A stretch of DNA of 64,000 nucleotides, from contig DASXVX010000010.1 in assembly GCA_036504075.1 (NCBI GenBank), positions 1 through 64,000 on the forward strand, read 5' to 3'. Positions 15,106 to 24,381 of this stretch are shown in pieces; position 1 is the stretch's first letter; the number at the start of each line of letters is the position of its first letter. A program made the translations under genes and the position numbers. Origin of the DNA: DASXVX01 sp036504075 (GTDB lineage Bacteria > Bacillota > Sulfobacillia > Symbiobacteriales > Symbiobacteriaceae). The notes under the pieces were generated by a model. That model made no database searches. It saw only the letters and a list, made by a program, of their open reading frames with translations, and was not told the origin of the DNA.

Positions 15106-15402
15106 ATGCGAATGGACGGTGGGGCTATGCGGGTCCGCCTGTACGGATTCTTACGGGAAACGGTCAAGACAGCTTGGGTGACGGTGGCAGTGGACACGGG
15201 GGATACCGTCGGCACCGCCTTGCAGCGCCTGGTGAAGCAGTACCCGCGCCTGGCGGACCAGGTTTTCGAGCGCCCCGGCGTGCTGCGGCTCTACATGCTG
15301 ATCGCCGTGAACGGCCGGGACGTGCGTGACGCCCTGGGCCTGGAGACGCAGGTAGCACCGGAAGACGAAATGGCGGTGTTTCCGCCCAGCGCCGGGGGAT
15401 AG
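15106..15402 (+). CDS. MoaD/ThiS-family sulfur carrier
   Basis: This is a beta-grasp protein of about 98 residues. It ends in the diagnostic Gly-Gly (FPPSAGG), which is adenylated and thiocarboxylated. It has VRLYGFLRETVKTAWVTV at the start and VNGRDVRDALGLETQVAPED before the tail, as in MoaD. Three in-frame starts exist (15094 GTG, 15106 ATG, 15127 ATG); 15106 has AAAGG upstream. It lies upstream of a ferredoxin and a tungsten AOR, and AOR operons often carry such a MoaD-like gene for tungstopterin synthesis. Confidence 0.85.
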   Translation: MRMDGGAMRVRLYGFLRETVKTAWVTVAVDTGDTVGTALQRLVKQYPRLADQVFERPGVLRLYMLIAVNGRDVRDALGLETQVAPEDEMAVFPPSAGG

Positions 15403-15526
15403 CAGGCCCCGGGGGGCAATCGGGTCGGGTGCAAAAGGGCGCTGGTATCCATGCACCCATGGTGCTGTGATAGGGTATCGGACCAGTTGTTTGATCTTGT
15501 TGACCACGTATCAGGAGGTGCCCAGG

Positions 15527-16009
15527 GTGACCAAGATGCTCGTGATCTCGCCTGAGGTCTGTACCGGTTGCCGCACTTGTGAAGTGACATGTTCACTCGC
15601 CCATGAGGCGAAATTCAGTCCCAACGTCTCGCGTGTTACGGTGTACTCCTGGGAAGAGGAAGGGATTTCGGTCCCGATGATGTGCGTGCAGTGTGAGGAC
15701 GCCTTCTGCCAGAACGTCTGCCCCACCCATGCCATCACCCGGGACAGCGCGACCGGGGCCCTGCTGGTGAGCAAGGCTGCCTGCATCGGCTGCAAGTTGT
15801 GCGTGCAGGCCTGCCCGTTCGGGGGCTCCGCCTACGACGCCGCGAGCAAGCAGATTCTCAAGTGCGACCTGTGCGGCGGCGACCCGAAGTGTGCCAAGTA
15901 CTGTCCCAGCAAGGCGCTCCAGTATGTGGACGCCAACAAGGCCAACACGGGTCGCAAACGGGCCTATGCGGCCCGGTTGAAGCCCGCCAATCAGGGGGTG
16001 AACCGCTAA
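15527..16009 (+). CDS. Four-cluster ferredoxin (HycB/CooF/HyfA-like), AOR electron partner
   Basis: This 160-residue protein has sixteen-Cys-type motifs for four [4Fe-4S] clusters: CTGCRTCEVTC, CVQCEDAFCQNVCP, CIGCKLCVQACPFG and CDLCGGDPKCAKYCP. GTG 15527 is preceded by AGGAGGTG at ideal distance; the longer frame upstream is not homologous. Its stop overlaps the AOR start by one base (TAATG), so expression is coupled. Proteins of this type carry electrons between oxidoreductases and hydrogenases or quinone modules. The hydrogenase cluster downstream lacks its own HyfA, so this protein may connect the two complexes (inferred). Confidence 0.9.
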   Translation: MTKMLVISPEVCTGCRTCEVTCSLAHEAKFSPNVSRVTVYSWEEEGISVPMMCVQCEDAFCQNVCPTHAITRDSATGALLVSKAACIGCKLCVQACPFGGSAYDAASKQILKCDLCGGDPKCAKYCPSKALQYVDANKANTGRKRAYAARLKPANQGVNR

Positions 16010-17835
16010 TGTTTGCATACAAGGGACAGATTCTCCGGGTCAATCTCGCTACGGGGAGCATCACCAGGGAGCCGATCGATCCCAAGGCGGCCCGCCAGTA
16101 TATTGGCTGCCGCGGTCTGGGGACCTGGTACATGATGAAAGAGGTCAACCCCAAGGTTGATGCGCTCAGTCCCGACAACAAGCTGATTTTCCTGACGGGT
16201 CCCCTGACCGGCACGGCGGCTCCCGCCGGCGGCCGCTTCGAAGTGGTGACCAAGAGCCCGCTGACCGGCTGTATCGCCGCCTCTAACTCCGGCGGGTACT
16301 GGGGTCCCGAACTGAAGTACGCAGGCTTCGACGGCATTATCTTCGAGGGCAAGGCGGAGAAGCCGGTCTACCTTTGGATCAACGACGGCGAGGTCGAACT
16401 GCGGTCCGCCGAGAAGGTTTGGGGCAAGGACGTGCCCAAGACGACCGAGATGCTCCGGGCCGAGACCGACCCGGACGCCAAGGTTTCGTGCATCGGCCCG
16501 GCCGGTGAGAACCTGGTGCTTCTGGCCGTCATCATGAATGATCATAACCGGGCTGCCGGCCGCAGCGGCGTCGGCGCCGTCATGGGCAGCAAGAACTTGA
16601 AGGCCGTAGTGGTCCGGGGCACCGGCGCAGTGGAAGTCTCCGACCCGGACGGCTTCGAAGATGTGATGGCCCGCCATCGCACCCAACTGGCGGAACACGG
16701 CGTCACCGGACAGGGCCTGCCGACCTACGGCACCATGGTCCTGGTCAACATTCTCAACTCGGTCGGCGGCTTCCCGGTCAACAACTTCCGGGATTCCGGC
16801 ACCTGGTCCAAGGCGGAGCAGATCAGCGGCGAGGCGCTGAAGGACCAGTACCTGGTCCGCAACAAGGGTTGCTTCGGCTGCAACATCGACTGCGGCCGCG
16901 TGACCAAGATTCCCTCCGGCCCCTATGCCGGTATGGGCGAAGGCCCTGAGTACGAGGCCGGCTGGTCTTACGGCGCCGACTGCGGCGTCAGCGACCTGGC
17001 TGCCATCTGCAAGGCCAACTTCCTCTGCAACGAACTGGGCATGGACCCGATTTCCCTGGGCTCCACCATCGCCTGTGCGATGGAACTGTACGAGAACGGC
17101 CATGTCTCGCTGAAGGAGACGGGCAAGCCGGTGATGTTCGGCGACGCCGACGCCATCGTCGAACTGACTCGTGCCACCGCGTACCGCGAGGGCTTCGGCA
17201 ACCTCCTGGCCGAGGGCAGCTACCGTCTGGCCAGCAAGTTCGGCCATCCCGAGCTTTCGATGTCCGTCAAGAAGCAGGAGATTCCGGCCTATGAGCCCCG
17301 GGCAATCCAGGGCATCGGCCTGAACTACGCCACGTCGAACCGGGGCGGTTGCCACGTGCGGGGCTACATGATCTCGCCGGAAGTGCTGGGCATTCCCGAG
17401 AAGCTGGACATGCAGTCCACGGCTGAGAAGCCGGCGTGGGTGAAGGCGTTCCAGGATGTCACGGCTTCGGTGGACTCCGCCGGCCTCTGCCTGTTCGTCA
17501 CTTTCGGCATCGGTGCGCCGGAAGTGACCGAGCAGTTGAACGTGGCCACGGGCTTTGAGTACACCGTGGAAGAGGTCCTGAAGGCGGGCGACCGGGTCTA
17601 CAACCTGGAACGGCAGTTCAACCTGCTGGCCGGCCTCCGCAAGGAGGACGACACGCTGCCCAAGCGGATCCTGAAGGACGGTCTGAAGTTCGGCCCGCAG
17701 AAGGGCAAGGTCAACCGCCTGGCCGAGATGCTGCCGGAGTACTACAAGGCCCGTGGCTGGGATGCCGACGGCCGCCCGACCAAGGCCAAGCTCGAAGAGC
17801 TGGACCTGGCCTTTGCCACATCGCCCAAGGCCTGA
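16009..17835 (+). CDS. aor: Aldehyde:ferredoxin oxidoreductase (tungsten)
   Basis: This is a 608-residue protein of the normal family length. The N-terminal domain has LRVNLATGSITREPIDP and CRGLGTWYM, and GPLTGTAAPAGGRFEVV is the pterin-binding region. The [4Fe-4S] ligands are Cys288, Cys291 and Cys295 (CFGCNIDCG) with Cys494 as the distant fourth (DSAGLC). It oxidises aldehydes to carboxylates (or runs in reverse) with ferredoxin, using tungsten bis-pyranopterin. The start overlaps the ferredoxin stop, and a hairpin follows the gene at 17851. Substrate range cannot be read from sequence. Confidence 0.95.
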   Translation: MFAYKGQILRVNLATGSITREPIDPKAARQYIGCRGLGTWYMMKEVNPKVDALSPDNKLIFLTGPLTGTAAPAGGRFEVVTKSPLTGCIAASNSGGYWGPELKYAGFDGIIFEGKAEKPVYLWINDGEVELRSAEKVWGKDVPKTTEMLRAETDPDAKVSCIGPAGENLVLLAVIMNDHNRAAGRSGVGAVMGSKNLKAVVVRGTGAVEVSDPDGFEDVMARHRTQLAEHGVTGQGLPTYGTMVLVNILNSVGGFPVNNFRDSGTWSKAEQISGEALKDQYLVRNKGCFGCNIDCGRVTKIPSGPYAGMGEGPEYEAGWSYGADCGVSDLAAICKANFLCNELGMDPISLGSTIACAMELYENGHVSLKETGKPVMFGDADAIVELTRATAYREGFGNLLAEGSYRLASKFGHPELSMSVKKQEIPAYEPRAIQGIGLNYATSNRGGCHVRGYMISPEVLGIPEKLDMQSTAEKPAWVKAFQDVTASVDSAGLCLFVTFGIGAPEVTEQLNVATGFEYTVEEVLKAGDRVYNLERQFNLLAGLRKEDDTLPKRILKDGLKFGPQKGKVNRLAEMLPEYYKARGWDADGRPTKAKLEELDLAFATSPKA

Positions 17836-17850
17836 TCAATTTGATTGCCA

Positions 17851-17880
17851 GTGGGCGGAGCCGGCCCGGCTCCGCCCTTT
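17851..17880 (+). terminator. Hairpin after aor
   Basis: GGGCGGAGCCGG pairs with CCGGCTCCGCCC and is followed by TTT. With only 67 bases between aor and the first hydrogenase gene, it may act as a partial terminator, giving the hydrogenase operon lower or separate expression. Confidence 0.7.
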
Positions 17881-17902
17881 GGCATTAGCAGGGGGATTAA
17901 AG

Positions 17903-19342
17903 ATGCTCTTGTCGTTGCTGCTTGTGCCGCTCGCCGGCGCCCTGCTTGTCTCGTCGCTCCAGGGCCGTCGCGCTGACGTGGCGGCGAGCGTGGTTGCGTT
18001 CATTACGGCGGGGCTCGCGCTGGCCTCGGTGCCCTGGACGGGCAAGACGGTGGGTAGCAGCCTGACCTGGCAGCCCATGCCCGGCTTCGCCTTCGGGCTT
18101 TCGATGGATGGGCTGGGGGCGCTGCTGTCCCTGGTTGTGACCCTCATGGGTCTTGGCATTGTCATTTATTCCACCGGTTACTTCAGTCTTCGGAATCAGG
18201 AGCACCCTTCCGAAGACGGCAAGGGCCGGTATTACTTCTTCATGCTCCTGTTTGTGACGGCCATGCTGGGCATTGCGATGTCACAGAACTTTTTCCAGGT
18301 GTTCCTGTTCTGGGAGCTGACCACGGTTTGCTCCTGGGCCTTGATCTCCCACTACGGTTCGCCTGACGCCATTGCCGCCGGTCTCAAGGCGATGGCGATC
18401 ACCCAGTTCGCCAGTCTCTTCTTCATCGGTGGGCTGGTGATTCTCTACACGGGCACCGGCTCCTTTGCGTTTGATGCCGCGGCCAAACTCGCCCCCGGCG
18501 CCCGCACCGCCTTCACGGTGATGATGCTGGTGGCGGCCTGGGGCAAGGCGGCGCAGGTGCCGCTCTTCACCTGGCTGCCCTCGGCCATGGCGGCGCCCAC
18601 CCCGGCCAGCGCCTTCCTCCACGCTGCGGCGATGGTGAAGGCCGGCATCTTCCTGGCGGCCCGCATCCTGGTTTCGGCCGGGTTGCTGACCGGCGGGACG
18701 GCGCTCCTGGCAGGGGCCGGCGGACTGATCACGCTGTACGTGGGCCTGGCCGGGTACTTCTACGCGGACGATCTCAAGCGGCTTCTGGCCTTCTCCACCA
18801 TCGCCAATCTGGCCCTGATGCTGGTCGGCATCGCCCTGGGCGGGATGGGCAGCGTGGCGGGGCTGGAGGGCGGGCTGCTGCACCTCTGGAGCCACGCCTT
18901 CACCAAGACGCTGCTTTTCCTCTGTGTCGGTGCGTTTGCCTGGGCGACCGGCATTCGCTCGATTTCCAAGTTGAGCGGCATCGCCAAGACCATGCCGCTT
19001 ACCGCAACTGCCTTCCTGGTGGGAGCGCTGGGCATCAGCGGCATGCCGCCATTTGGCATCTTCTGGAGCAAGCTGCTGATTCTGCGGGCGGCCTTGCAGG
19101 TGGGCGGCGCCTGGGGCTGGACCACCCTCGTGCTGGTGCTGGTGGAAAGTGCGCTCTCCATGGCGTGGTTCCTGTCGGTGACCCACCGGGTCCTCTTCGG
19201 CGAAACCAGTGAGATTGCGGCCACCGGCAGCGATCCGTCACCGGCCATGCGATCCGTGCTGGTCGGCCTGATGGTCGCCTCGGTGGTGGCGCCGTATCTC
19301 GGCATGCCGTTGATTCAGTGGATTGCCAGGGGGGTGAGTTGA
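17903..19342 (+). CDS. hyfD: Antiporter-like membrane subunit of hydrogenase (HyfD/NuoL-type)
   Basis: This protein has 479 residues with about 14 membrane helices. Family motifs are FFQVFLFWELTTVCSWALI (the conserved Glu of TM5) and KAAQVPLFTWLPSAMAAPTPASAFLHAAAMVKAG (conserved Lys and His). Such subunits move H+ or Na+ in complex I and group 4 hydrogenases. ATG 17903 follows AGGGGGA; an upstream frame runs through the terminator and is not homologous. It overlaps the next gene by one base. It could equally be named as an MrpA/MbhH-type subunit, so the symbol is by position and homology class. Confidence 0.85.
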   Translation: MLLSLLLVPLAGALLVSSLQGRRADVAASVVAFITAGLALASVPWTGKTVGSSLTWQPMPGFAFGLSMDGLGALLSLVVTLMGLGIVIYSTGYFSLRNQEHPSEDGKGRYYFFMLLFVTAMLGIAMSQNFFQVFLFWELTTVCSWALISHYGSPDAIAAGLKAMAITQFASLFFIGGLVILYTGTGSFAFDAAAKLAPGARTAFTVMMLVAAWGKAAQVPLFTWLPSAMAAPTPASAFLHAAAMVKAGIFLAARILVSAGLLTGGTALLAGAGGLITLYVGLAGYFYADDLKRLLAFSTIANLALMLVGIALGGMGSVAGLEGGLLHLWSHAFTKTLLFLCVGAFAWATGIRSISKLSGIAKTMPLTATAFLVGALGISGMPPFGIFWSKLLILRAALQVGGAWGWTTLVLVLVESALSMAWFLSVTHRVLFGETSEIAATGSDPSPAMRSVLVGLMVASVVAPYLGMPLIQWIARGVS

Positions 19343-21378
19343 TGGACGTGACGATGCTTCCCGGCCTGATCGTCGGGATTCTGGTTGCGGGGGCAGTCCT
19401 GGTCGGGGTGGCCCCGCTGTCCGCCCGGTCCCTGGCCCGCCTGGCCGTCGGGTTCGCCGTGCTGGCCGGAGCCGCCTCGGCTGCGCTCGCCGCTGCCGCC
19501 CTGACGGGCGGGACGGTGATGGTGACCTGGCTCGCCGCCCTGCCCCTGGGCGGGCTGCCTGCCGCCCTCACCCTGCGGGTGGATGCGCTTTCCGCCATCT
19601 TCCTGCTGCTGCTGGCCGTAGTGCCGGTGGCGGTGGCCCTCTTCGGGGTGGGCTACGTGGCGGGGCGGTCCACGTCTGACGTGCGGCGCTTCTTCAGCCC
19701 GCTGCTGATGCTGGTGGCCGGCATGGTGCTGGTGGTCACGGCGTCGGACTGGGTCTTCTTTCTGTTCGCCTGGGAGGTCATGACCCTTTCGTCCTACTTC
19801 CTGGTCATCTGGGAGTGGGGGACGGAGCGGCACACCCGGGCGGCCTGGGTCTATCTCGTGACCACGCACGTGACCAGCAGCGGGATTCTGGCGGCGATGT
19901 GCTCGCTCTCGCTGATTGCCGGCAGCTTCGATTTCGCCGCCACGTCGGCGGCGCTGGCGGGGCTATTCCAGACCCTGCCGGCCTTCGGGTATCTCGTGGC
20001 CGGCCTCTTTGCCCTGGGCTTTCTGGCCAAGGCGGCGGTCTATCCGCTCAACTTCTGGCTGCCGGAGGCCTACCGGGCCGCACCGGCGCCGGCCAGCGGC
20101 CTGTTCTCCGGGCTGATGGCCAAAATGGGCATCTACGGGCTGATCCGGGTCTTCGTCTTCATGGTGCCGGCCGGCGGCCAGCCGGCACTCGTCTTCGGCC
20201 TGGTGCTGGCCACCTTGGGCGCCGCCTCCATGCTGGTGGGCAACCTCCGCTCCCTGCATGAGCAGGACGCCAAGCGGCTGGTGGCGCAGTCCAGCGTCGG
20301 GCAGATCGGCTATGTGGTGCTGGGCCTGGGCATGGCGGTGGCCCTGTCGGGCCGGGCCCCCGACCTGGCTGCGGTCGCCTTCGTGGGCATGCTCTTCCAC
20401 CTGGTTAACCATGCTTTCTTCAAGTCGCTGCTGTTCCTCACCGTCGGCGCCATCCAGCGGCGCATCGGCACTTTCGACCTTCGGCGCATGGGCGGCCTCC
20501 TGCCCACCATGCCGGGCGTCGCGGCCCTGACGCTGCTGGGCGCCCTGGCCATCGCCGGCACGCCGCCGCTGAACGGCTTTGCCAGCAAGTGGCTCATCTA
20601 CCGGGCGGCCTTCTTCGGCGGCTTGCAACTGCCCATTCTGGCCCTGTTCGGCGTCTTGGCGATCTTCATCAGCACGGTCAGCCTGGCGGCCTATCTCAAG
20701 TATTTCGGCAGCGCGTTCCTGGGTCCGGAAAGCGAGGACGCCGCACGGGCCGCCGCCGCAGGGCCGGAGCCCGGCTCCATGGTCGTCGCCCAGTGGCTGC
20801 TGGCCGGCGTCTGCGTGGTTCTGGGTCTCTGGCCGCAGCCGGTGGTGTCCGGGGCGCTGGCCGCCCTGGGCGGCGCTCCGAACGCCAGCCTCTTCGGCGC
20901 CGGCCAGGTGGCCGCGGCCGATGTGATGGGCGGCTTGCTCGGGGGCGCCGGGTATCAGCCGGTGGCGGTCCTCCTGGGCCTGGCCGTGGGCGGCCTGGTT
21001 GTGCTGGCCGTCTGGCGCCTCGGCACTCCCGAAGTCCGTTCCGTCCGGCCCTGGCTGGGCGGCGAGGAACACTCGGTTCTGGCCACCCGGTACGGCTCAG
21101 CGCATCTGTACCAGTCGTTCCTGTCGCACTGGGCGTCGCTCCTGACGCCGGCCAAGACGCCCCGGCTTGTGCCCCCGCCGGCGCTGAACCTGGCGCTGGA
21201 CGCAGACCGCTGGCTCTTTATCCCGATTCTCCGGGGCTATGAATGGTGTTGCCGGGCGGCGGGCAACTGGCACCGCGGGCAGTTCCGGCGGTATCTGATC
21301 TGGCAGCTTCTGGCGGTGGCGGCTGTGGTCGCAATCGTGTTGACGTTCGGTGGGACGGAAGGGAGGCTGCCCTGGTGA
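19342..21378 (+). CDS. hyfB: Large antiporter-like subunit (HyfB/HycC-type)
   Basis: This protein has 678 residues and about 16 helices, as in HyfB and HycC. Conserved features are DWVFFLFAWEVMTLSSYFLV (Glu of TM5), KAAVYPLNFWLPEAYRAAPA, LFSGLMAKMGIYGLIRV and NHAFFKSLLFLTVGAI. The C-terminal part (after about 490) is a hydrophilic stretch plus a final helix, corresponding to the extended end that clamps the membrane arm in HycC. ATG 19342 overlaps the preceding stop, and the next gene's ATG overlaps its stop, so the operon is tightly coupled. Confidence 0.92.
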   Translation: MDVTMLPGLIVGILVAGAVLVGVAPLSARSLARLAVGFAVLAGAASAALAAAALTGGTVMVTWLAALPLGGLPAALTLRVDALSAIFLLLLAVVPVAVALFGVGYVAGRSTSDVRRFFSPLLMLVAGMVLVVTASDWVFFLFAWEVMTLSSYFLVIWEWGTERHTRAAWVYLVTTHVTSSGILAAMCSLSLIAGSFDFAATSAALAGLFQTLPAFGYLVAGLFALGFLAKAAVYPLNFWLPEAYRAAPAPASGLFSGLMAKMGIYGLIRVFVFMVPAGGQPALVFGLVLATLGAASMLVGNLRSLHEQDAKRLVAQSSVGQIGYVVLGLGMAVALSGRAPDLAAVAFVGMLFHLVNHAFFKSLLFLTVGAIQRRIGTFDLRRMGGLLPTMPGVAALTLLGALAIAGTPPLNGFASKWLIYRAAFFGGLQLPILALFGVLAIFISTVSLAAYLKYFGSAFLGPESEDAARAAAAGPEPGSMVVAQWLLAGVCVVLGLWPQPVVSGALAALGGAPNASLFGAGQVAAADVMGGLLGGAGYQPVAVLLGLAVGGLVVLAVWRLGTPEVRSVRPWLGGEEHSVLATRYGSAHLYQSFLSHWASLLTPAKTPRLVPPPALNLALDADRWLFIPILRGYEWCCRAAGNWHRGQFRRYLIWQLLAVAAVVAIVLTFGGTEGRLPW

Positions 21379-22949
21379 TGGAGCATATCCAAAAGACAGT
21401 TCTCCGGGAGCAACTGACGGGCGAGGTTTCCCGCCTCGTGGCCGGCGGCGCCCGGTTCGTCATGACGGTGGGCACCGACCTGCGCCCGCAGGGGCAAGGG
21501 TTTGAAGTCCGGCATTTCTTCACACATAAAGAGACCGGGGTGGCGACCACGCTGGTGGTGCCGGTTCCGGAAGCAGACCCGAATCTGCCCACGATCAGCG
21601 GCGTCACGCCCGCCGCCCTCTGGGCGGAACGGGAACTGTACGACATGCTGGGGATCAAGGCGGAAGGCCATCCCGACCTGCGCCGGCTGGTGGTCAGCGA
21701 CGACTGGCCGGACGACGTCTTCCCGCTGCGCAAGGATGTCCCCCACAACTACCGGCCCCCGCGGGCCGAGAATACCCGCCCGGCCCTGAAGCCGGTGCCG
21801 GACGGCTCCACCATTGTGCCCATCGGCCCCTTTTTCCCGACGCTGGAAGAGCCGGCCTACTTCCGTCTGTTCGTGGAGGGCGAGACGGTGGTGGGGGTTG
21901 ACTACCGGGGCTTCTACAGCCACCGCGGCATCGAGAAGCTGTCCGAGACGCTGCACTATGACCAGGTGCCGTTCCTCTCGGAGCGCATTTGCGGCATCTG
22001 CGGCTTCGTTCACAGCACCTGTTTCAGCCAGGCGGTGGAACAGGCGATCGGCGTGGAGGTACCGGTCCGGGCCCAATATATTCGCACTGTCATGCTGGAA
22101 CTGGAGCGGATTCACAGCCACCTCCTGTGGCTGGGGCTGGCGGCCCATGTCGTCGGCTTCGATACCGCCTTCATGCAGGCGTGGCGGGTGCGTGAGCCGG
22201 TCATGTGGGCGGCGGAAGCGCTGACCGGCAACCGGAAGACGTACGGCATGAACCTGCCCGGCGGCGTGCGCCGGGACCTGACCGCCGAGGGCATCAAGAA
22301 CGTCCGTGAAGTCCTGAACACGGTGGAAAAGGAGACGCTCTCCCTGGTGCGGGCCCTGGAGCGGGACAGTTCGCTGCGGATGCGCCTGCAAGGCGTTGGC
22401 GTTCTCACCCACCAGCAGGCGCTGGACTGGGCGGTAATCGGCCCCGTAGCCCGAGCTTCGGGCGTGCGGGAGGATATTCGGATCCACTTCCCCTACGCCG
22501 CCTATCGCGACCTGGAGGTCAAGATGGCGGTCCGGGAGGCCGGGGACATCTGGGCCCGGCTCGAAGTCCGGGAGGAGGAGACCCTGGAGGCCATCCGGCT
22601 GATTCGGGCGGCCCTGGACAACCTGCCCGCGGGTCCCACGATGTTGGACCTCGGGGAGATTCCCGCCGGCAAGGTCGGTGTCGCCATGGTCGAAGCCCCC
22701 CGCGGCCAGTGCTACAACCACGTGGTGACCGGCGAGGGCGGACGCCCCTACCGGTGGCGGGTGCTGGCGCCCACGTACATGCAGTTGCAGGCGGTGCCGC
22801 AGATGGTCACACCGGGCACCACCATCGCCGACTTCCCCATCATCGCCGCCTCCATTGACCCGTGCTTCTCCTGCACCGAACGGCTGGAGATTGTGCGGCG
22901 GGAAGGAAAGGTCGATGATGCTGTCACGCAGAGGAGGGGGCAACCATGA
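21378..22949 (+). CDS. hyfG: Group 4 [NiFe]-hydrogenase large subunit, NuoC-NuoD fusion (HyfG/HycE-type)
   Basis: This protein has 523 residues. The NuoC-like domain (about 1-150) includes ALWAERELYDMLGIKAEGHP. The catalytic NuoD-like domain has both Ni-binding motifs intact: ERICGICGFVHS (Cys205, Cys208) and DPCFSCTER (Cys496, Cys499). A 21-residue tail follows Arg502 and is the expected target of the maturation protease encoded at 27061. Intact CxxC pairs mean that this is a hydrogenase and not a complex I relative. It catalyses H+ reduction or H2 oxidation on the cytoplasmic side of the membrane. Confidence 0.96.
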   Translation: MEHIQKTVLREQLTGEVSRLVAGGARFVMTVGTDLRPQGQGFEVRHFFTHKETGVATTLVVPVPEADPNLPTISGVTPAALWAERELYDMLGIKAEGHPDLRRLVVSDDWPDDVFPLRKDVPHNYRPPRAENTRPALKPVPDGSTIVPIGPFFPTLEEPAYFRLFVEGETVVGVDYRGFYSHRGIEKLSETLHYDQVPFLSERICGICGFVHSTCFSQAVEQAIGVEVPVRAQYIRTVMLELERIHSHLLWLGLAAHVVGFDTAFMQAWRVREPVMWAAEALTGNRKTYGMNLPGGVRRDLTAEGIKNVREVLNTVEKETLSLVRALERDSSLRMRLQGVGVLTHQQALDWAVIGPVARASGVREDIRIHFPYAAYRDLEVKMAVREAGDIWARLEVREEETLEAIRLIRAALDNLPAGPTMLDLGEIPAGKVGVAMVEAPRGQCYNHVVTGEGGRPYRWRVLAPTYMQLQAVPQMVTPGTTIADFPIIAASIDPCFSCTERLEIVRREGKVDDAVTQRRGQP

Positions 22950-23851
22950 TCTCGACCACGGGTCTGATCCTTTACAACCTCGCCTTTGCGCTGCTGGCGG
23001 CCCCGCTGTTCGCCGGCATCACCCGGCGGCTCCGGGCCCGGCTTCACTCCCGGCAAGGCCCGCCGGTGCTGCAGCCTTACCACGATATCCTCAAGCTCCT
23101 CGGCAAGACCGAATGCCGGGTGACCGGCGATTGGGCCTTCCGGCTGGCCCCCATGGTGGTGATGGCCGGGGCGGCTGCGGCGGCCCTGATGGTCCCCATG
23201 GGCGCCCGGGCGCCGCTCTCCTTCGGCGGCGACGGCCTGGTGCTGATCTACCTGCTCACGTTCTCGGCGATCGGCACGGTGCTGGCCGGTCTCTCTTCCC
23301 ACAGCCCCTACGCCGGGGTAGGCGCCAGCCGTGAGATCACGCTGCTGCTGGTGGTGGAGCCGGTCATGGCCGCCTCTTTCTTTACCGTGGCCCTGCGGGC
23401 CGGCACGCTGGGGCTTGGGCAGATCGCCGGCCACCTGGCCGGCGCCGGGTTCGCCCCTTCCCTGATCATCGCTTCTTTTGCCTCGTTCCTGGCCATGCAG
23501 GCCGAATCGGCCAAGCTGCCCTTCGACATCGCCGAAGCGGAGACCGAACTGATGGGCGGGCCCTTTGTGGAGTACTCCGGCACGCCGCTGGCCGCGTTCC
23601 AGTGGGCCCTGATGGTCCGCCACGTGGTGCTGGCCTCTTTCTTTGTGGCGCTCTTTGCCGGTACGCCCAGCCTGAACTCGCCGGTGATGGCGTTGCTGCT
23701 GCACCCGGTCAAGGTGCTGATCGTCCTGGTGCTGATGGAGGTCGTGGCCGCTCTGAGCCCGCGCCTGCGCATCGGACAGGCGATCCGGTTCTACGAGGGC
23801 GCCGGCATCCTGGCGTTGGCCGGCCTGATGTTCGCCATTTTCGGCGCCTAA
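22946..23851 (+). CDS. hyfC: NuoH-like hydrogenase membrane subunit (HyfC/HycD-type)
   Basis: This protein has 301 residues with eight or so helices. It has the NuoH-family loops ITRRLRARLHSRQGPPVLQPYHDILKL split across the first cytoplasmic turn and AESAKLPFDIAEAETELMGG, whose acidic residues line the proton/quinone-like cavity. ATG 22946 overlaps the preceding stop by four bases (ATGA). It anchors the hydrophilic arm (HyfG, HyfH and HyfI) to the antiporter subunits. Confidence 0.95.
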   Translation: MISTTGLILYNLAFALLAAPLFAGITRRLRARLHSRQGPPVLQPYHDILKLLGKTECRVTGDWAFRLAPMVVMAGAAAAALMVPMGARAPLSFGGDGLVLIYLLTFSAIGTVLAGLSSHSPYAGVGASREITLLLVVEPVMAASFFTVALRAGTLGLGQIAGHLAGAGFAPSLIIASFASFLAMQAESAKLPFDIAEAETELMGGPFVEYSGTPLAAFQWALMVRHVVLASFFVALFAGTPSLNSPVMALLLHPVKVLIVLVLMEVVAALSPRLRIGQAIRFYEGAGILALAGLMFAIFGA

Positions 23852-23865
23852 AGGAGGAACGGAGA

Positions 23866-24381
23866 ATGTGGAGAGCCAAGTTGCGGCAACTGGCCATTGT
23901 GTTCGGAGCCGGCCGGGTGACGCTCCCGTACCCGGCAGCCCCACATGCGCCGGCTGCCGGGTTCCGGGGACTGCCGACGGTGGACGGCAACACGTGCGTC
24001 GGCTGCGGCGGCTGTGCCTATGTCTGCCCGTCCCGGCTGATTGCGCTTACGGAGGCGGACGGCCGGCTGACGTTGACGGCCGACCTGACCCGTTGCACCT
24101 ATTGCGCCCGGTGCGAGGATGTCTGTCCCACCGGTGCGTTCAAGATGACCGACCAGTTTGAGACGGCGGTGACCGACCTCTCCCGGCTGCAGATCCGGGT
24201 GGAGCTGGATCTGGCGGACTGTCGCAAGTGCGGCAAGCCGATCGGGACTCGCCACATGGCCATCCATGCGGCAGGCCTGTTCGGGGAAAAGGCCCCGAAG
24301 GACGATACCGCGTTCCTGTGCAGCGACTGCCGCCGCAGGGCGATGTCGACCCGGATGAAGGAGGTGCGCGGCCGTGGGTGA
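23866..24381 (+). CDS. hyfH: NuoI-like ferredoxin subunit of hydrogenase (HyfH/HycF-type)
   Basis: This protein has 171 residues. Two [4Fe-4S] motifs, CVGCGGCAYVCP and CTYCARCEDVCP, are followed by a long C-terminal extension with CRKCG and CSDC pairs (about residues 120-165) that could bind zinc or another cluster. HycF/HyfH proteins also carry extra Cys there. AAGGAGG precedes ATG 23866. It relays electrons from the ferredoxin donor to the small subunit. Confidence 0.92.
   Translation: MWRAKLRQLAIVFGAGRVTLPYPAAPHAPAAGFRGLPTVDGNTCVGCGGCAYVCPSRLIALTEADGRLTLTADLTRCTYCARCEDVCPTGAFKMTDQFETAVTDLSRLQIRVELDLADCRKCGKPIGTRHMAIHAAGLFGEKAPKDDTAFLCSDCRRRAMSTRMKEVRGRG

Noticed and set aside
21378..22949. 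Interpretation of the hyf cluster as respiratory complex I
   Set aside because: Both Ni-binding CxxC motifs are intact in the large subunit, and a maturation protease and hyp genes follow.
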